Assembly: GCA_017554105.1 (NCBI GenBank)
Contig: JAFZIY010000015.1
Span: 218,903-282,902 of the forward strand
Source of the DNA: Prevotella sp.
GTDB taxonomy: Bacteria; Bacteroidota; Bacteroidia; Bacteroidales; Bacteroidaceae
Reading direction: 5' to 3'
Length of the DNA stretch: 64,000 nt
Positions 17,099 through 25,279 of the stretch are shown here, piece by piece. The position numbers and the translations under genes are program-made. The notes under the pieces are model-generated. The model did no database searches, had not been told where the DNA came from, and was given only the letters and a program-made list of their open reading frames with translations. The number at the start of each line of letters is the position of its first letter. The stretch's first letter is position 1.

Positions 17099-19744
17099 TT
17101 AGAGTCGGTTCTTCTCGGCATTACCTGCACCAGTACCCTTGTACTTCGACGGAGTGACATTGAAGCGGTAGCGCAGGGAGAGTTGGACGCAACGTGAGTC
17201 GTTGTCTTCCATCTTGCGGAACATCATCCGGTTGCTGTAGAGCATGACATGGTTGACGCCGCCGTTGAGGAGGTCATTACCTGTCAACTTGACATTGAGA
17301 CGATGCTGGAAGAAGTCTTTACTGACACTGAGCGAGAGCATTGGATTAGTGCAGTCAACCCAGATATTCGAGCCTGTGTTGCCGTGGGTGTGCATGTTGA
17401 AGTCGGCTTGCAGCAGCCATTCGTGAGGTAGTGTCACGATATTTCCCAGTTGCAGGGAAAGCATAGGATGGCTGAAACTTTTCTTCTGACCCAGGAACGT
17501 CCCTTCAAGCCACGGCTTCATCAACGACACGTTATATTGTGGCGTCCATGTAATCCCGTCGTGCAGTTTGACGTTTTTCTGTGCGCCGAGCGTGATGGTG
17601 AGCCAGTCGGCGTGGTCATAGTTCAGGTAGGTCACAAAATTCACCTTTGAATCCTCTTCCAGACAGCCCGCCGTATAAAGGATAGGATCAACACAATGGG
17701 AGAAGTTGGTCATCATATAGAGCCACTTCCACATAACCATCATGTTCAGGTTATGGTACTTGATAGGCTTCAGATAGGGATTGCCCGTCTGCTGATTCAA
17801 GCGATTCTCGTAAGTGACATCGCTACTCAACTGCCAATATGAAGGACGTGTCGTCCGCTTTGCGTAACTGAAAGAAAGGCCCACCCCCTGCCCCAGGCCC
17901 CCCTCTGTCTCCCCCCGAAAGGGGGAGGGGAGTTGTGTAGAAACAGAAAAGGACGGGAAAAAGTCGTCGTAGGTGCGGCACTGCTCGTCATGTCGCTGTC
18001 CGCTGATGAAATACTCCGACTTCACGTGTTCGTAGCGAATTCCTGCCGAGAGTTGGAAGCGTCCCAAACGCTGGCGCAGTTCTACGAAGGGGGCGATGTT
18101 GCTTTCATGCTGCTCGTTGTTGCTATTAGCAATGTATCCTTCTTGATTGTCGAATCTGCTGCGCCAGCGCGTATTGGTGTATTCCTCACCAATCTCTATC
18201 TGTCCTTTCCATAATGGATGGGTGAAGAAAAGTTTCTCGGCAAACATTTTACTGCGCGTCAGGCTCTCAGTGTTCACGTCGCGGTCTTCGTACTCGGTAC
18301 TGAGTTCTTGCTGCTGATTGCGACTCTGCTGCTTACGGGAGGTATAGTCGGCGTTGAAGTCGATGCTGAGTTTCCCTACTTTTCCTGTGTAGTAGAGATT
18401 CACCTGATGGTTGGGAGCGTTCTTGTCCCGTCTGACGCTACTATTTTGCAGGTGGTCGTAGAAGCCCCCTCCAACCTCCCCCGACTGGGGGAGGCTTTGA
18501 ATATCGTCATCATACTCGCTGCGAGTCTTCACGTAGTCATAGGTGTTCTGGTAGAATCCGCCGAAAGAGTGGTTCTCATTAATCTGGTAGTTGAAGCCAA
18601 ATCGTCCTTCTAAGAAGGGATTGCGCACATTGTTCTTCTGCTTATTGTTAATCACCCACAGTGTATCAGCAAAGATTGTCTGTTCGAACTCACCATGGCT
18701 TTTCCGTCTGTTATAGGCTCCAAAGAGGTTGGCGAAGAGTTCCAGTCCTCCCGTCCGGTAGGTCAGGTTGATTCGCTCGTTATTGGCATAGCCACGGCCA
18801 CTGCGAGACCACGATGTCAGTTCCACACCCAGACCTTCACCTGCTGCCCGTTTGGTGCGGATGACGATGACGGCATTAACCGAAGCATCGTATCGGGCAC
18901 CTGGATTTTGGATGACCTCCACACTGCGGATAAAGTCCGACTGTATGTTTCTCAACTCGTTCAGGTCGGTCAGTTTGCGGTTGTTCAGGTAAATCAACGG
19001 TGCGCCTTTGCCTAAGATTTCAAAGCCCTCGCCTCGTTTGGCAATCATTGGCACGCGGGTGAGTACATCCTCTGCCGTACCCATTCGTTCCATCACAGTC
19101 CCTTCCACATTCATCATCAGCGAGTTACCTTGCAATTGTACTTTGGGACGTTCACCATGTACCACCACACCATTCAAGGTATAGTTGTCGGGTTGCATCC
19201 TTATCGTGCCTAAAGCCCCCTCCTGATCTCCCCCTTGGGGGAGGAGACGATAGATGGTCTTGTAACCTATGTATGAGATGCGGGCAAGGACAGGTTCTGT
19301 ATCGTATGGTACGGCGAAGTAGCCAGCCTCATTGCTCACACCTCCACCTATGACGGTTGAGTCTGATGGATGAAGCAGGTAAACATTAGCATAAGCAACA
19401 GGTTGGCCTGCTTCGTCGATGATAGTGCCAGTCAAATGACAATCGGTCTTGTGGATACACTCTATGAAGATTTCATGATTGTCGGGGGCAATGGTCATGC
19501 GGACGGGATAGAAGCCAATCATCTGCCTGATAGCATCTGGAAGTGACTTTCGGCTTACTGATGTGGTAATACGGAAGTCTTCCAACTCGTTGTAGATGAA
19601 ACTGATGGTGTAATCAGTTTGTTCCCGACTCAATTGTAAAAGAGCCTCACTAAGCGACACATTATTATATTGCCTGGTAATGCGCTGTGCTTTCACTGCG
19701 CAAAATGACAACAGAAGAAAAAGCAGTAAACTTAGTCGTCTCAT
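17099..19744 (-). CDS. TonB-dependent-receptor-like outer membrane beta-barrel protein
   Basis: An 881-residue outer membrane protein with a signal peptide (about 1-19). An STN-type domain (about 20-95), a carboxypeptidase-regulatory-like Ig domain (about 108-190), a plug-like region (about 195-300) and a large beta-barrel to the C-terminus follow. It ends with KYKGTGAGNAEKNRL, shared with the paralogue at 61-63.6 kb. It is the last gene of a sigma/anti-sigma/receptor operon (4-bp overlap with the anti-sigma gene), suggesting FecA-like cell-surface signalling. No SusD partner is present. Three GC-rich palindromic elements lie in frame (17890-17932, 18464-18496, 19214-19246) and add low-complexity peptides rich in Gly, Pro and Glu. 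Confidence 0.85.
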   Translation of the reverse strand: MRRLSLLLFLLLSFCAVKAQRITRQYNNVSLSEALLQLSREQTDYTISFIYNELEDFRITTSVSRKSLPDAIRQMIGFYPVRMTIAPDNHEIFIECIHKTDCHLTGTIIDEAGQPVAYANVYLLHPSDSTVIGGGVSNEAGYFAVPYDTEPVLARISYIGYKTIYRLLPQGGDQEGALGTIRMQPDNYTLNGVVVHGERPKVQLQGNSLMMNVEGTVMERMGTAEDVLTRVPMIAKRGEGFEILGKGAPLIYLNNRKLTDLNELRNIQSDFIRSVEVIQNPGARYDASVNAVIVIRTKRAAGEGLGVELTSWSRSGRGYANNERINLTYRTGGLELFANLFGAYNRRKSHGEFEQTIFADTLWVINNKQKNNVRNPFLEGRFGFNYQINENHSFGGFYQNTYDYVKTRSEYDDDIQSLPQSGEVGGGFYDHLQNSSVRRDKNAPNHQVNLYYTGKVGKLSIDFNADYTSRKQQSRNQQQELSTEYEDRDVNTESLTRSKMFAEKLFFTHPLWKGQIEIGEEYTNTRWRSRFDNQEGYIANSNNEQHESNIAPFVELRQRLGRFQLSAGIRYEHVKSEYFISGQRHDEQCRTYDDFFPSFSVSTQLPSPFRGETEGGLGQGVGLSFSYAKRTTRPSYWQLSSDVTYENRLNQQTGNPYLKPIKYHNLNMMVMWKWLYMMTNFSHCVDPILYTAGCLEEDSKVNFVTYLNYDHADWLTITLGAQKNVKLHDGITWTPQYNVSLMKPWLEGTFLGQKKSFSHPMLSLQLGNIVTLPHEWLLQADFNMHTHGNTGSNIWVDCTNPMLSLSVSKDFFQHRLNVKLTGNDLLNGGVNHVMLYSNRMMFRKMEDNDSRCVQLSLRYRFNVTPSKYKGTGAGNAEKNRL
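17890..17932. repeat. In-frame GC-rich palindromic element, copy 1
   Basis: The core CTCCCCC (17909-17915), a 5-nt loop and GGGGGAG (17921-17927) have C-rich and G-rich flanks. It is translated as LPSPFRGETEGGLGQG inside the barrel. The paralogous receptor at 62.8 kb aligns on both sides (FP..S.S and RPSY) but has about 13 fewer residues here, which indicates an insertion. Confidence 0.75.
18464..18496. repeat. In-frame GC-rich palindromic element, copy 2
   Basis: GCCCCCTCC is followed by the core CCTCCCCC (18475-18482), a 4-nt loop and GGGGGAGG (18487-18494). It is translated as LPQSGEVGGGF in a predicted surface loop of the barrel. Confidence 0.75.
19214..19246. repeat. In-frame GC-rich palindromic element, copy 3
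   Basis: GCCCCCTCC is followed by the core CTCCCCC (19228-19234), a 2-nt loop and GGGGGAG (19237-19243). It is translated as LLPQGGDQEGAL between the Ig-like and plug regions. The paralogue has a shorter unrelated peptide there, with matching flanks (IGYKTIY and GTIR). It closely resembles the intergenic copy at 9853-9882 in reverse. Confidence 0.78.
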
Positions 19745-20340
19745 TTTACAATCAGTTTTTCGGGTTCGTGAATGATGTTTACTGCCTCAAAGATATTCAG
19801 TCGCTCTACGACCTTGTCTAGACTCTCGTTGCGCTTCCATTCGAAGTGGAGGCGTAGTTGACGGATATCGTCACGTTGGAAATCTACGGTGACATGGTAG
19901 TAATCAGCCATCTCCATAAGCATAGTGTCGAGTGGTACGTTGTCGAAGGTGATGGTAGCCTCGCCCTCAACTCCTATCCGGTTGGAGAGGGGAGTAGAAT
20001 GTTTGATTGTATCGGAAGTTTGTATGTAACTATTCTCCTCACCCTTTGGAGAGGGGTTGGGGGTGAGGCGCCATATATGAATGGCAGCGATAGCGATGCC
20101 TGAAATGATAATCACTCCAACGGTGGAGGCTGCGATTTTCATCCAGCGATGTGTCGGGCGCTCGGTAACATGGAGATGGTCCTGTGTAAACTTCTGCCAT
20201 GCCGTTTCTGTCTCAGGCATTTGGTCGAGTTCGTCCATCAGTGTCTCAATCTGCTCATCAGAGTACTTTTCGGGATGCTCCTGCATGTCTAGAAACATCT
20301 GTTTTTTCCTGCGTCGATTGTCTATAGTTTGCATAGTCAT
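19741..20340 (-). CDS. FecR-like anti-sigma factor
   Basis: A 199-residue single-pass membrane protein. The cytoplasmic part (about 1-72) is helical and charged, the membrane segment is at about 74-92, and the periplasmic domain (about 130-199) resembles the DUF4974/STN-like end of Bacteroidota FecR proteins. It overlaps the sigma stop by 1 bp (TAATG) and the receptor start by 4 bp. It should hold the ECF sigma inactive until the receptor signals. The linker after the membrane segment (RLTPNPSPKGEE and STPLSNRIGVEGE) is encoded by two repeat elements and differs from the paralogue linker. Confidence 0.82.
   Translation of the reverse strand: MTMQTIDNRRRKKQMFLDMQEHPEKYSDEQIETLMDELDQMPETETAWQKFTQDHLHVTERPTHRWMKIAASTVGVIIISGIAIAAIHIWRLTPNPSPKGEENSYIQTSDTIKHSTPLSNRIGVEGEATITFDNVPLDTMLMEMADYYHVTVDFQRDDIRQLRLHFEWKRNESLDKVVERLNIFEAVNIIHEPEKLIVK
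19971..19994. repeat. In-frame repeat element in anti-sigma linker, copy 4
   Basis: CTCCTATCCGGTTGGAGAG with a GGGGAG tail forms a small palindrome (CTCC/GGAG ends). It is translated as TPLSNRIGVEGE. It lies about 40 bp from the next element in the same linker. Confidence 0.55.
20035..20068. repeat. In-frame repeat element in anti-sigma linker, copy 5
   Basis: CTCACCC (20038-20044) pairs with GGGTGAG (20061-20067), and the inner part is also G-rich. Translated as LTPNPSPKGEE, it matches a peptide type often produced when bacterial palindromic repeats are read in frame. Confidence 0.7.
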
Positions 20341-20813
20341 TACTTGTTAAAATGGTTTCTAATCAGGTTCAAGACGTGTGATAGATGTTTCCAAACGGCT
20401 ACTTTGCTGATGCCTTCGGCTATTGCAATCTCCTCATAACTATACCCGTCGGTGAAACGGAGACGGAAGATACGCTGTTCTTGTGAAGACAGATGGCTGA
20501 CAACGAACTCGTCGATGTTTGTCAGCCGTTCGTCCTCTGCTTCGGAATCGTCAGCAGGTTCCGCGTAGCCATTACTGCCGAGAGATTCTGAAATGTGTCG
20601 CAGTCGCTTGAAACATTGGTTGCGGACACTTGTCATCAGGTAGCGTTCCTCAGTGTCGGGCATTAAGACAGTCTGCCCGTGAAGCAGTTTTTCGAAGATG
20701 TCACTAACCACATCCTCGCTCTCCTGCTCGTCGTAGAGGATGGTGCGTGCCACCCTGTACATTTTTGCATAATGCTGTCTGAACAGCCGTTGGATTGCGT
20801 TTTTTTCCATCAA
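20340..20813 (-). CDS. ECF RNA polymerase sigma factor
   Basis: A 157-residue ECF sigma factor. Region 2 has QESEDVVSDIFEKLL near residue 30, and region 4 has the helix-turn-helix YSYEEIAIAEGISKVAVWKH near residue 125. It is the first gene of the sigma/anti-sigma/receptor operon, with 1-4 bp overlaps between genes. It is paralogous in operon position to the factor at 59883, but the two proteins are only moderately alike. The start is one of two adjacent Met codons. Confidence 0.9.
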   Translation of the reverse strand: MMEKNAIQRLFRQHYAKMYRVARTILYDEQESEDVVSDIFEKLLHGQTVLMPDTEERYLMTSVRNQCFKRLRHISESLGSNGYAEPADDSEAEDERLTNIDEFVVSHLSSQEQRIFRLRFTDGYSYEEIAIAEGISKVAVWKHLSHVLNLIRNHFNK

Positions 20814-21000
20814 GTCTTTTACTATAATACCCTTTAGAAGTAATAAAAACTAACCCTATAGTTCTTTTTTTTATTTTTTCCTTAATAATTTAGGAACAGC
20901 AAAGGTACAAAAAATATAGATAGGAAGGAATACTGAGTGTAAAACACGATGCCGATAAGGTTTGAAACAATGGGGATGAATCAAAAAAAAGCGTTTTTGT

Positions 21001-21031
21001 TTTGTAATGCCATCATTTTCCACTAATTTTG
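21001..21031 (+). promoter_or_regulatory. Promoter of the thioredoxin-fold lipoprotein gene
   Basis: TTTG (21001-21004), 19 bp, then TAATTTTG (21024-21031), 33 bp before the start codon. This is a complete match to the consensus. Confidence 0.75.
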
Positions 21032-21063
21032 CAAGTTGAAAACGAGAAAACTTAAACAACGAT

Positions 21064-22212
21064 ATGAAACGTAACATTATAAAAATTGCCACATGTGCTG
21101 TGGCTGCAGTGGCTCTTACGGCATGTACTGAGGGTAAATTCCAGATTGTCGGAAACATCACCAATGCCAAGGACTCGGTGCTCTATCTGGAGAATATGAG
21201 TCTTGACGGACCGGTGAAGACCGACTCGGTGAAACTCGGAGAAGACGGTGCTTTCTCCTTCACTGGTGCCAAGCCCGACGCCCCGGAGTTCTATCGTCTG
21301 CGCATTGCAGCACAGATAATCAATATTTCTATTGACTCCACAGAGACTGTGACGGTGAAGGCGGAATACCCCGGCATGGCTTCGAAATACACCGTGGAGG
21401 GTTCGGACAACTGCTCAAAGATAAAGGAACTCACGCTCTTGCAGATGGCATTGCAGCAGAAGGCAAGAGAGATTGCACAAAACCCGACAATGGGCGTCAA
21501 GGCTTCCGACGACTCGATACGGAAGGTGGTTGATGCCTATAGGAAAGAGATAAAGCAGAATTATATCTATAAGGAGCCGATGAAGTCGTATGCCTACTTC
21601 GCTCTGTTCCAGACGCTGGGCAACACATTCATCTTCAACCCGCACCAGGACCCCGATGACCTGAAGGCGTTCGGTGCTGTGGCCACCAGTTGGGACACCT
21701 ATCATCCCAACTCGCTGCGCGGACAGAACCTGCACAACATCACCATCGAGGGAATGAAGAACCAAAGGATAGCAAACAGCGAATTAGAGATAGATCCCTC
21801 GAAAATAGAAGTCAGCAACTTGATAAACCTTAAGTTGCTTGACAACAAGGGAGTGGTGAGACAACTGACCGACCTTCAGGGCAAGGTGGTGATGCTCGAC
21901 TTCCATATCTTCGCCTCGGAGAACAGTATGGAGAGGATAATGATGCTGCGCGACATATATAATAAGTATCATGAGCGCGGACTGGAGATATTCCAGGTGA
22001 GTCTCGATGAAAACGAGCATTTCTGGAAACAACAGACGGCGGCGCTTCCATGGATAAGCGTCAGGGCGGCAGAGAATGAGGCCAGCGACGTACTGACGAA
22101 ATATAACGTGCAGGCGATACCGACCTATTTCCTCATCGACCGCACCAACACGCTGTACAAGAGGGACTCACAAGTGAAGGACTTCGACGCGGAGATACAG
22201 AGTCTTCTTTAA
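21064..22212 (+). CDS. TlpA-like thioredoxin-fold lipoprotein lacking CxxC
   Basis: A 382-residue lipoprotein (lipobox LTAC, Cys21). A DUF4369-like beta domain (about 25-125) and a helical middle lead into a C-terminal thioredoxin fold (about 255-382). The fold is shown by GKVVMLDF, a GLEIFQVSLDE strand and the cis-Pro segment VQAIPTYFLID. Normal TlpA or ResA proteins have WCxxC after the first strand. Here the site reads FASENSMER, so no redox Cys is present. It may have a structural or binding role. A terminator hairpin follows (22221-22269). Confidence 0.82.
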   Translation: MKRNIIKIATCAVAAVALTACTEGKFQIVGNITNAKDSVLYLENMSLDGPVKTDSVKLGEDGAFSFTGAKPDAPEFYRLRIAAQIINISIDSTETVTVKAEYPGMASKYTVEGSDNCSKIKELTLLQMALQQKAREIAQNPTMGVKASDDSIRKVVDAYRKEIKQNYIYKEPMKSYAYFALFQTLGNTFIFNPHQDPDDLKAFGAVATSWDTYHPNSLRGQNLHNITIEGMKNQRIANSELEIDPSKIEVSNLINLKLLDNKGVVRQLTDLQGKVVMLDFHIFASENSMERIMMLRDIYNKYHERGLEIFQVSLDENEHFWKQQTAALPWISVRAAENEASDVLTKYNVQAIPTYFLIDRTNTLYKRDSQVKDFDAEIQSLL

Positions 22213-22220
22213 AATACAAT

Positions 22221-22274
22221 GCCTTGCGGCTTGCTTCTTAGGAATATCCTACGGGGCAAGCCGCAAGGCTTTAT
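22221..22274 (+). terminator. Terminator after the TlpA-like gene
   Basis: A 14-bp perfect stem (GCCTTGCGGCTTGC at 22221-22234, complement at 22256-22269) with a 21-nt loop is followed by a short T-rich stretch. Confidence 0.7.
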
Positions 22275-22313
22275 AAGCATCGACAACAAACTAACAACAA
22301 ACAATAGACTACT

Positions 22314-22952
22314 ATGAGAAAACTTTTATTTATGATTCTTTGCCTGCTCGTGATGGGTGTTGCCACGGCAGACGCACAAAAACATAAGTCGTCAAAATCG
22401 AGAAAACACCAGAAAACAGTGAGAGTTAAGACGCCACAGCCGAAAGACTCTGTCGTAATATTTGAATATACAGAAGAACACGGAATGGAGACGACGGGAG
22501 TGAGGCTGCGCCGTATAGGCAATGACTACCTGCTTACAGCAATACTCACAGAAGTGATACGGGCAGACATGGACCGCCTGATTGTCTCCTCACGTGAGAG
22601 GACGGACGAGATGCTTGCTTATGGACGCTTTTCCCATGAGATAGAAATGGGCGATTCCATCGTTATTTCACAGATTCCGGGCATCGAGGTGAAAGTCCCG
22701 AAAAGTGTGGCAGACAAAGTAGTGCAGATGGCAGAGGAAGGTGGACTTGCCGAGATGAAGTCCTACTATACTACGGAAGAGGATGAGAGGTTGGTAGGTG
22801 GCTCGTGGTGGAGCCTCAGGATGCGACTCCCGGGAAAGGAACCTGTGTCATCAGGTGGAAGAAACGGTATGGGTCCCAATGTGGTTTTCAAAATCTATCA
22901 GAACCTGTTCTACCAGAAGGTGATATACAAAAAGAAAACGAGGAAGAAGTGA
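22314..22952 (+). CDS. Exported protein of unknown function (cassette gene 1)
   Basis: A 212-residue protein with a signal peptide ending near ADAQ (about residue 22). A Lys-rich stretch follows (25-45), then an alpha/beta domain with a predicted helix pair. I do not recognise a family. It is the first of three same-strand genes separated by 32 and 20 bp. All three encode exported proteins of 210-221 residues with similar endings, so they are likely one operon of related proteins. A terminator follows the third. Confidence 0.62.
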   Translation: MRKLLFMILCLLVMGVATADAQKHKSSKSRKHQKTVRVKTPQPKDSVVIFEYTEEHGMETTGVRLRRIGNDYLLTAILTEVIRADMDRLIVSSRERTDEMLAYGRFSHEIEMGDSIVISQIPGIEVKVPKSVADKVVQMAEEGGLAEMKSYYTTEEDERLVGGSWWSLRMRLPGKEPVSSGGRNGMGPNVVFKIYQNLFYQKVIYKKKTRKK

Positions 22953-22984
22953 AAAGAGTCTAATAATATATACCGAATCAGTTT

Positions 22985-23617
22985 ATGAAGTACAATAAGT
23001 TTTTTATACTGTCTTTTCTTCTGTTACTGACAAGCATCACAGTATCGGCACAGAAGAAGATGATTCCCATGGGAGATAAAGTCATGTTTTCGCTCAATCA
23101 TTCTGGAGCGGACCCCAATCCTTATGGCACACTGTATAGGGACAAGGGTTATCTGAGAAGTTACAGATTTATAACGTCATTACGGAGTTTAATTGTCAAG
23201 AATGACGAGGGGGAAGAAAAAACCGTGTATACTAACAATTATGATCCTGTCGTTTCAGATTCTGTGATAGATGTGATATACCCAATGTTGAAGAAGGCTG
23301 TCGCAAAGAAGGAGAAAGAAATAAAGAAACTGGAGAAGAAACGCAAGAAATACAGGAAGGAACATCCCGATGAAATCGACAAATTAGGTGGGTATGAATG
23401 GTCGGTCTCAATAAATATAAGAGACCTGAAGTTCTCTTATAGAGCGCGATCCAGCGAACTCTTTACTGACGTTTATTCCAAGTTCTGGGATAAGATGGAG
23501 GAAACCAGCCATATCATCGATAAGTATCAGCGTGGCTATTCACAGGAGGATGTTGATGAAATGACAGAAAATGGGAAATTCAAGTTGCCTTTCAATGTTG
23601 AGATATACAGAAAATAA
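22985..23617 (+). CDS. Exported protein of unknown function (cassette gene 2)
   Basis: A 210-residue protein with a signal peptide ending near VSAQ. A very basic helix (about 100-130, many Lys and Glu) is followed by a segment shared with gene 3: a VxINxRDxxF/VxVNIxVKD strand, then a W(D/DD)xM helix, then QE(D/T)(V/I)D. No known domain was recognised. The shared pattern shows that genes 2 and 3 are paralogues. Confidence 0.62.
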   Translation: MKYNKFFILSFLLLLTSITVSAQKKMIPMGDKVMFSLNHSGADPNPYGTLYRDKGYLRSYRFITSLRSLIVKNDEGEEKTVYTNNYDPVVSDSVIDVIYPMLKKAVAKKEKEIKKLEKKRKKYRKEHPDEIDKLGGYEWSVSINIRDLKFSYRARSSELFTDVYSKFWDKMEETSHIIDKYQRGYSQEDVDEMTENGKFKLPFNVEIYRK

Positions 23618-23637
23618 AACTTAATACGGATAAAGAC

Positions 23638-24303
23638 ATGAGCAAAAGGTTATTGGCAATAATAGCGTTCACGCTCTGCCTTGGCGCGATGATGAATGCT
23701 CAGGAGAAGAACAATGGTGAGAAGACTCTCTTTGAGGTGTCTTTTAACAACTATGGACCAAGTGTCCGACTGTTCACAAGATACGGGCAGTTGATGATGT
23801 CTCAGCACAGTTCTGGATTATCGACTCCCCAAAATACTTATTCAATTAACAAGAAGGGTGAGGAGTTTGAACGTGAGTTGCACGTCAATGTATGCGCCTA
23901 TGATGTGGAGGTGGGCGACTCGGTAATCACCAAAATCTACCAGAGACTGAAGCAGGACGTGAAGCGTAAGAAGAAGGAAGACAAACGATGGGCGCGTCAG
24001 TTGAAGAAGAACCAGAAGGGAAAGGATGAGGTCGTTGTGCATAATAATGGTGCCACGCGACTCAGAGTGAATATAAATGTCAAGGATGTGTGCTACCAAG
24101 GCTCGATAACTTTGGGAGACAAGGACAGCCAGTATGCCAAATGGTTCTGGGACGACATGCTCGATATTGCCTCCGAGATAGCAGAAACCAGAGGAGTGTT
24201 GCCACAAGAAACTATTGATAAATTGTCGGATAATGGCAAGATGCCATTGGTTTATGAATACCAAAGGAAGTCTTTCTTATTCCCAAAGTTCTGGCTTGAA
24301 TAA
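23638..24303 (+). CDS. Exported protein of unknown function (cassette gene 3)
   Basis: A 221-residue protein with a signal peptide ending near MNAQ (about residue 21). It has the same order of elements as gene 2: beta-rich start, Lys/Arg-rich helix (about 100-130), NIxVKD strand, WFWDDM helix and a PQETIDKLSDNGK end. Start and stop are clear, and the terminator follows within 40 bp. Function is unknown. Confidence 0.62.
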   Translation: MSKRLLAIIAFTLCLGAMMNAQEKNNGEKTLFEVSFNNYGPSVRLFTRYGQLMMSQHSSGLSTPQNTYSINKKGEEFERELHVNVCAYDVEVGDSVITKIYQRLKQDVKRKKKEDKRWARQLKKNQKGKDEVVVHNNGATRLRVNINVKDVCYQGSITLGDKDSQYAKWFWDDMLDIASEIAETRGVLPQETIDKLSDNGKMPLVYEYQRKSFLFPKFWLE

Positions 24304-24312
24304 GCGAAAGTC

Positions 24313-24340
24313 CATCATAAGTTTCATGATGCCTTTTTTT
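24313..24340 (+). terminator. Terminator of the three-gene cassette
   Basis: The stem CATCAT (24313-24318) with ATGATG (24326-24331) is followed by CC and seven T (24334-24340). Confidence 0.6.
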
Positions 24341-24358
24341 GTCGTTATTTTTTAAGTG

Positions 24359-25183
24359 TCAGAAACTCTTGAGCCAGGCCTTCAGTTCAAGCAGCATCTC
24401 GATGTGATACTCGAACGAGGAGCGGAAGCCCCAGCCGTGACCGCCCGTAGGATAGACGTGGATTGAGGCGGGAACGTCGTGCTTATAGAGTTCAGTGTAG
24501 TAGTTGCTGCCATTGATGGGCATAACCACATCGTCGTTGAAACTGAGCGCTATCCATGCGCGTGGCGTCAGTCGGCTTACCTGCAGGTCGTTGCTGAACT
24601 CCACTTCGCGTTTTTTTCTTGGCTTCTCGCCCAACAGGTTGTCGTGAGAGCCACGGTGGGTGAACTCAGGATTCATCGATATCACGGGGTAGAAGAGAAT
24701 CTGAAAATCGGGTTTCGCGGTACCCGTCGAGTGGGTGGCAATGGTTGAGGCGAGATGACCGCCCGCCGAACTGCCCATGATGCCCACGTCGCTGGGGTTG
24801 ATGCGCCACTCCTCGGCATTGCGGCGCACCAGTCTCATCGCCTCCTCGGCATCGCTGATGGGTACTTCATACTTGCCGTGAGGCATGCGGTATTTCAACA
24901 CTATGACGGCAATGCCCTCCTGATTGAAGAACGTTGCCCAGTCGTATCCCTCGTGTTCTATTGCCATATGTGAGTAACCGCCACCAGGACAGATTACCAC
25001 TGCTCGCCTTGTGTTCCTGTTCTCGGCAGGCAAGAAGACACGAACGCGCGCGGTGTCTTCCCTGTCGGTGCTTTTCACTTCCGGACCATTTGGCCAAAGG
25101 TCGATGTCAAACACTTTCTGCGCCGATGCTGTTACAGAGGTCGTAATGATTCCAATAGTCAATAGGATAGTCTTGATATTCAT
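24359..25183 (-). CDS. Secreted alpha/beta-hydrolase esterase (acetyl-xylan esterase-like)
   Basis: A 274-residue exported protein (signal peptide ending near ASAQ). The alpha/beta-hydrolase signature is complete: an oxyanion PGGGY motif near residue 67, the nucleophile elbow GSSAGGH near residue 138, and a C-terminal GGHGWG carrying the catalytic His. This arrangement is typical of the BD-FAE/hormone-sensitive-lipase-like esterases that remove acyl groups from xylan or similar glycans. It is divergent from a sialate O-acetylesterase-type gene only 97 bp away, which suggests joint deacetylation of plant or host glycans. Confidence 0.85.
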   Translation of the reverse strand: MNIKTILLTIGIITTSVTASAQKVFDIDLWPNGPEVKSTDREDTARVRVFLPAENRNTRRAVVICPGGGYSHMAIEHEGYDWATFFNQEGIAVIVLKYRMPHGKYEVPISDAEEAMRLVRRNAEEWRINPSDVGIMGSSAGGHLASTIATHSTGTAKPDFQILFYPVISMNPEFTHRGSHDNLLGEKPRKKREVEFSNDLQVSRLTPRAWIALSFNDDVVMPINGSNYYTELYKHDVPASIHVYPTGGHGWGFRSSFEYHIEMLLELKAWLKSF

Positions 25184-25279
25184 AATGGCTGATTATTCAT
25201 TAAAAAACAATTAAACATTTGCAAAGATACGGTTTTTTTTGTAATATTGCACGAAATAATACCAAAACATAATCGAAAA

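Noticed and set aside
17099-19744. SusC-type glycan importer
   Set aside because: No SusD follows, and the operon starts with sigma and anti-sigma genes; signalling receptor fits better.
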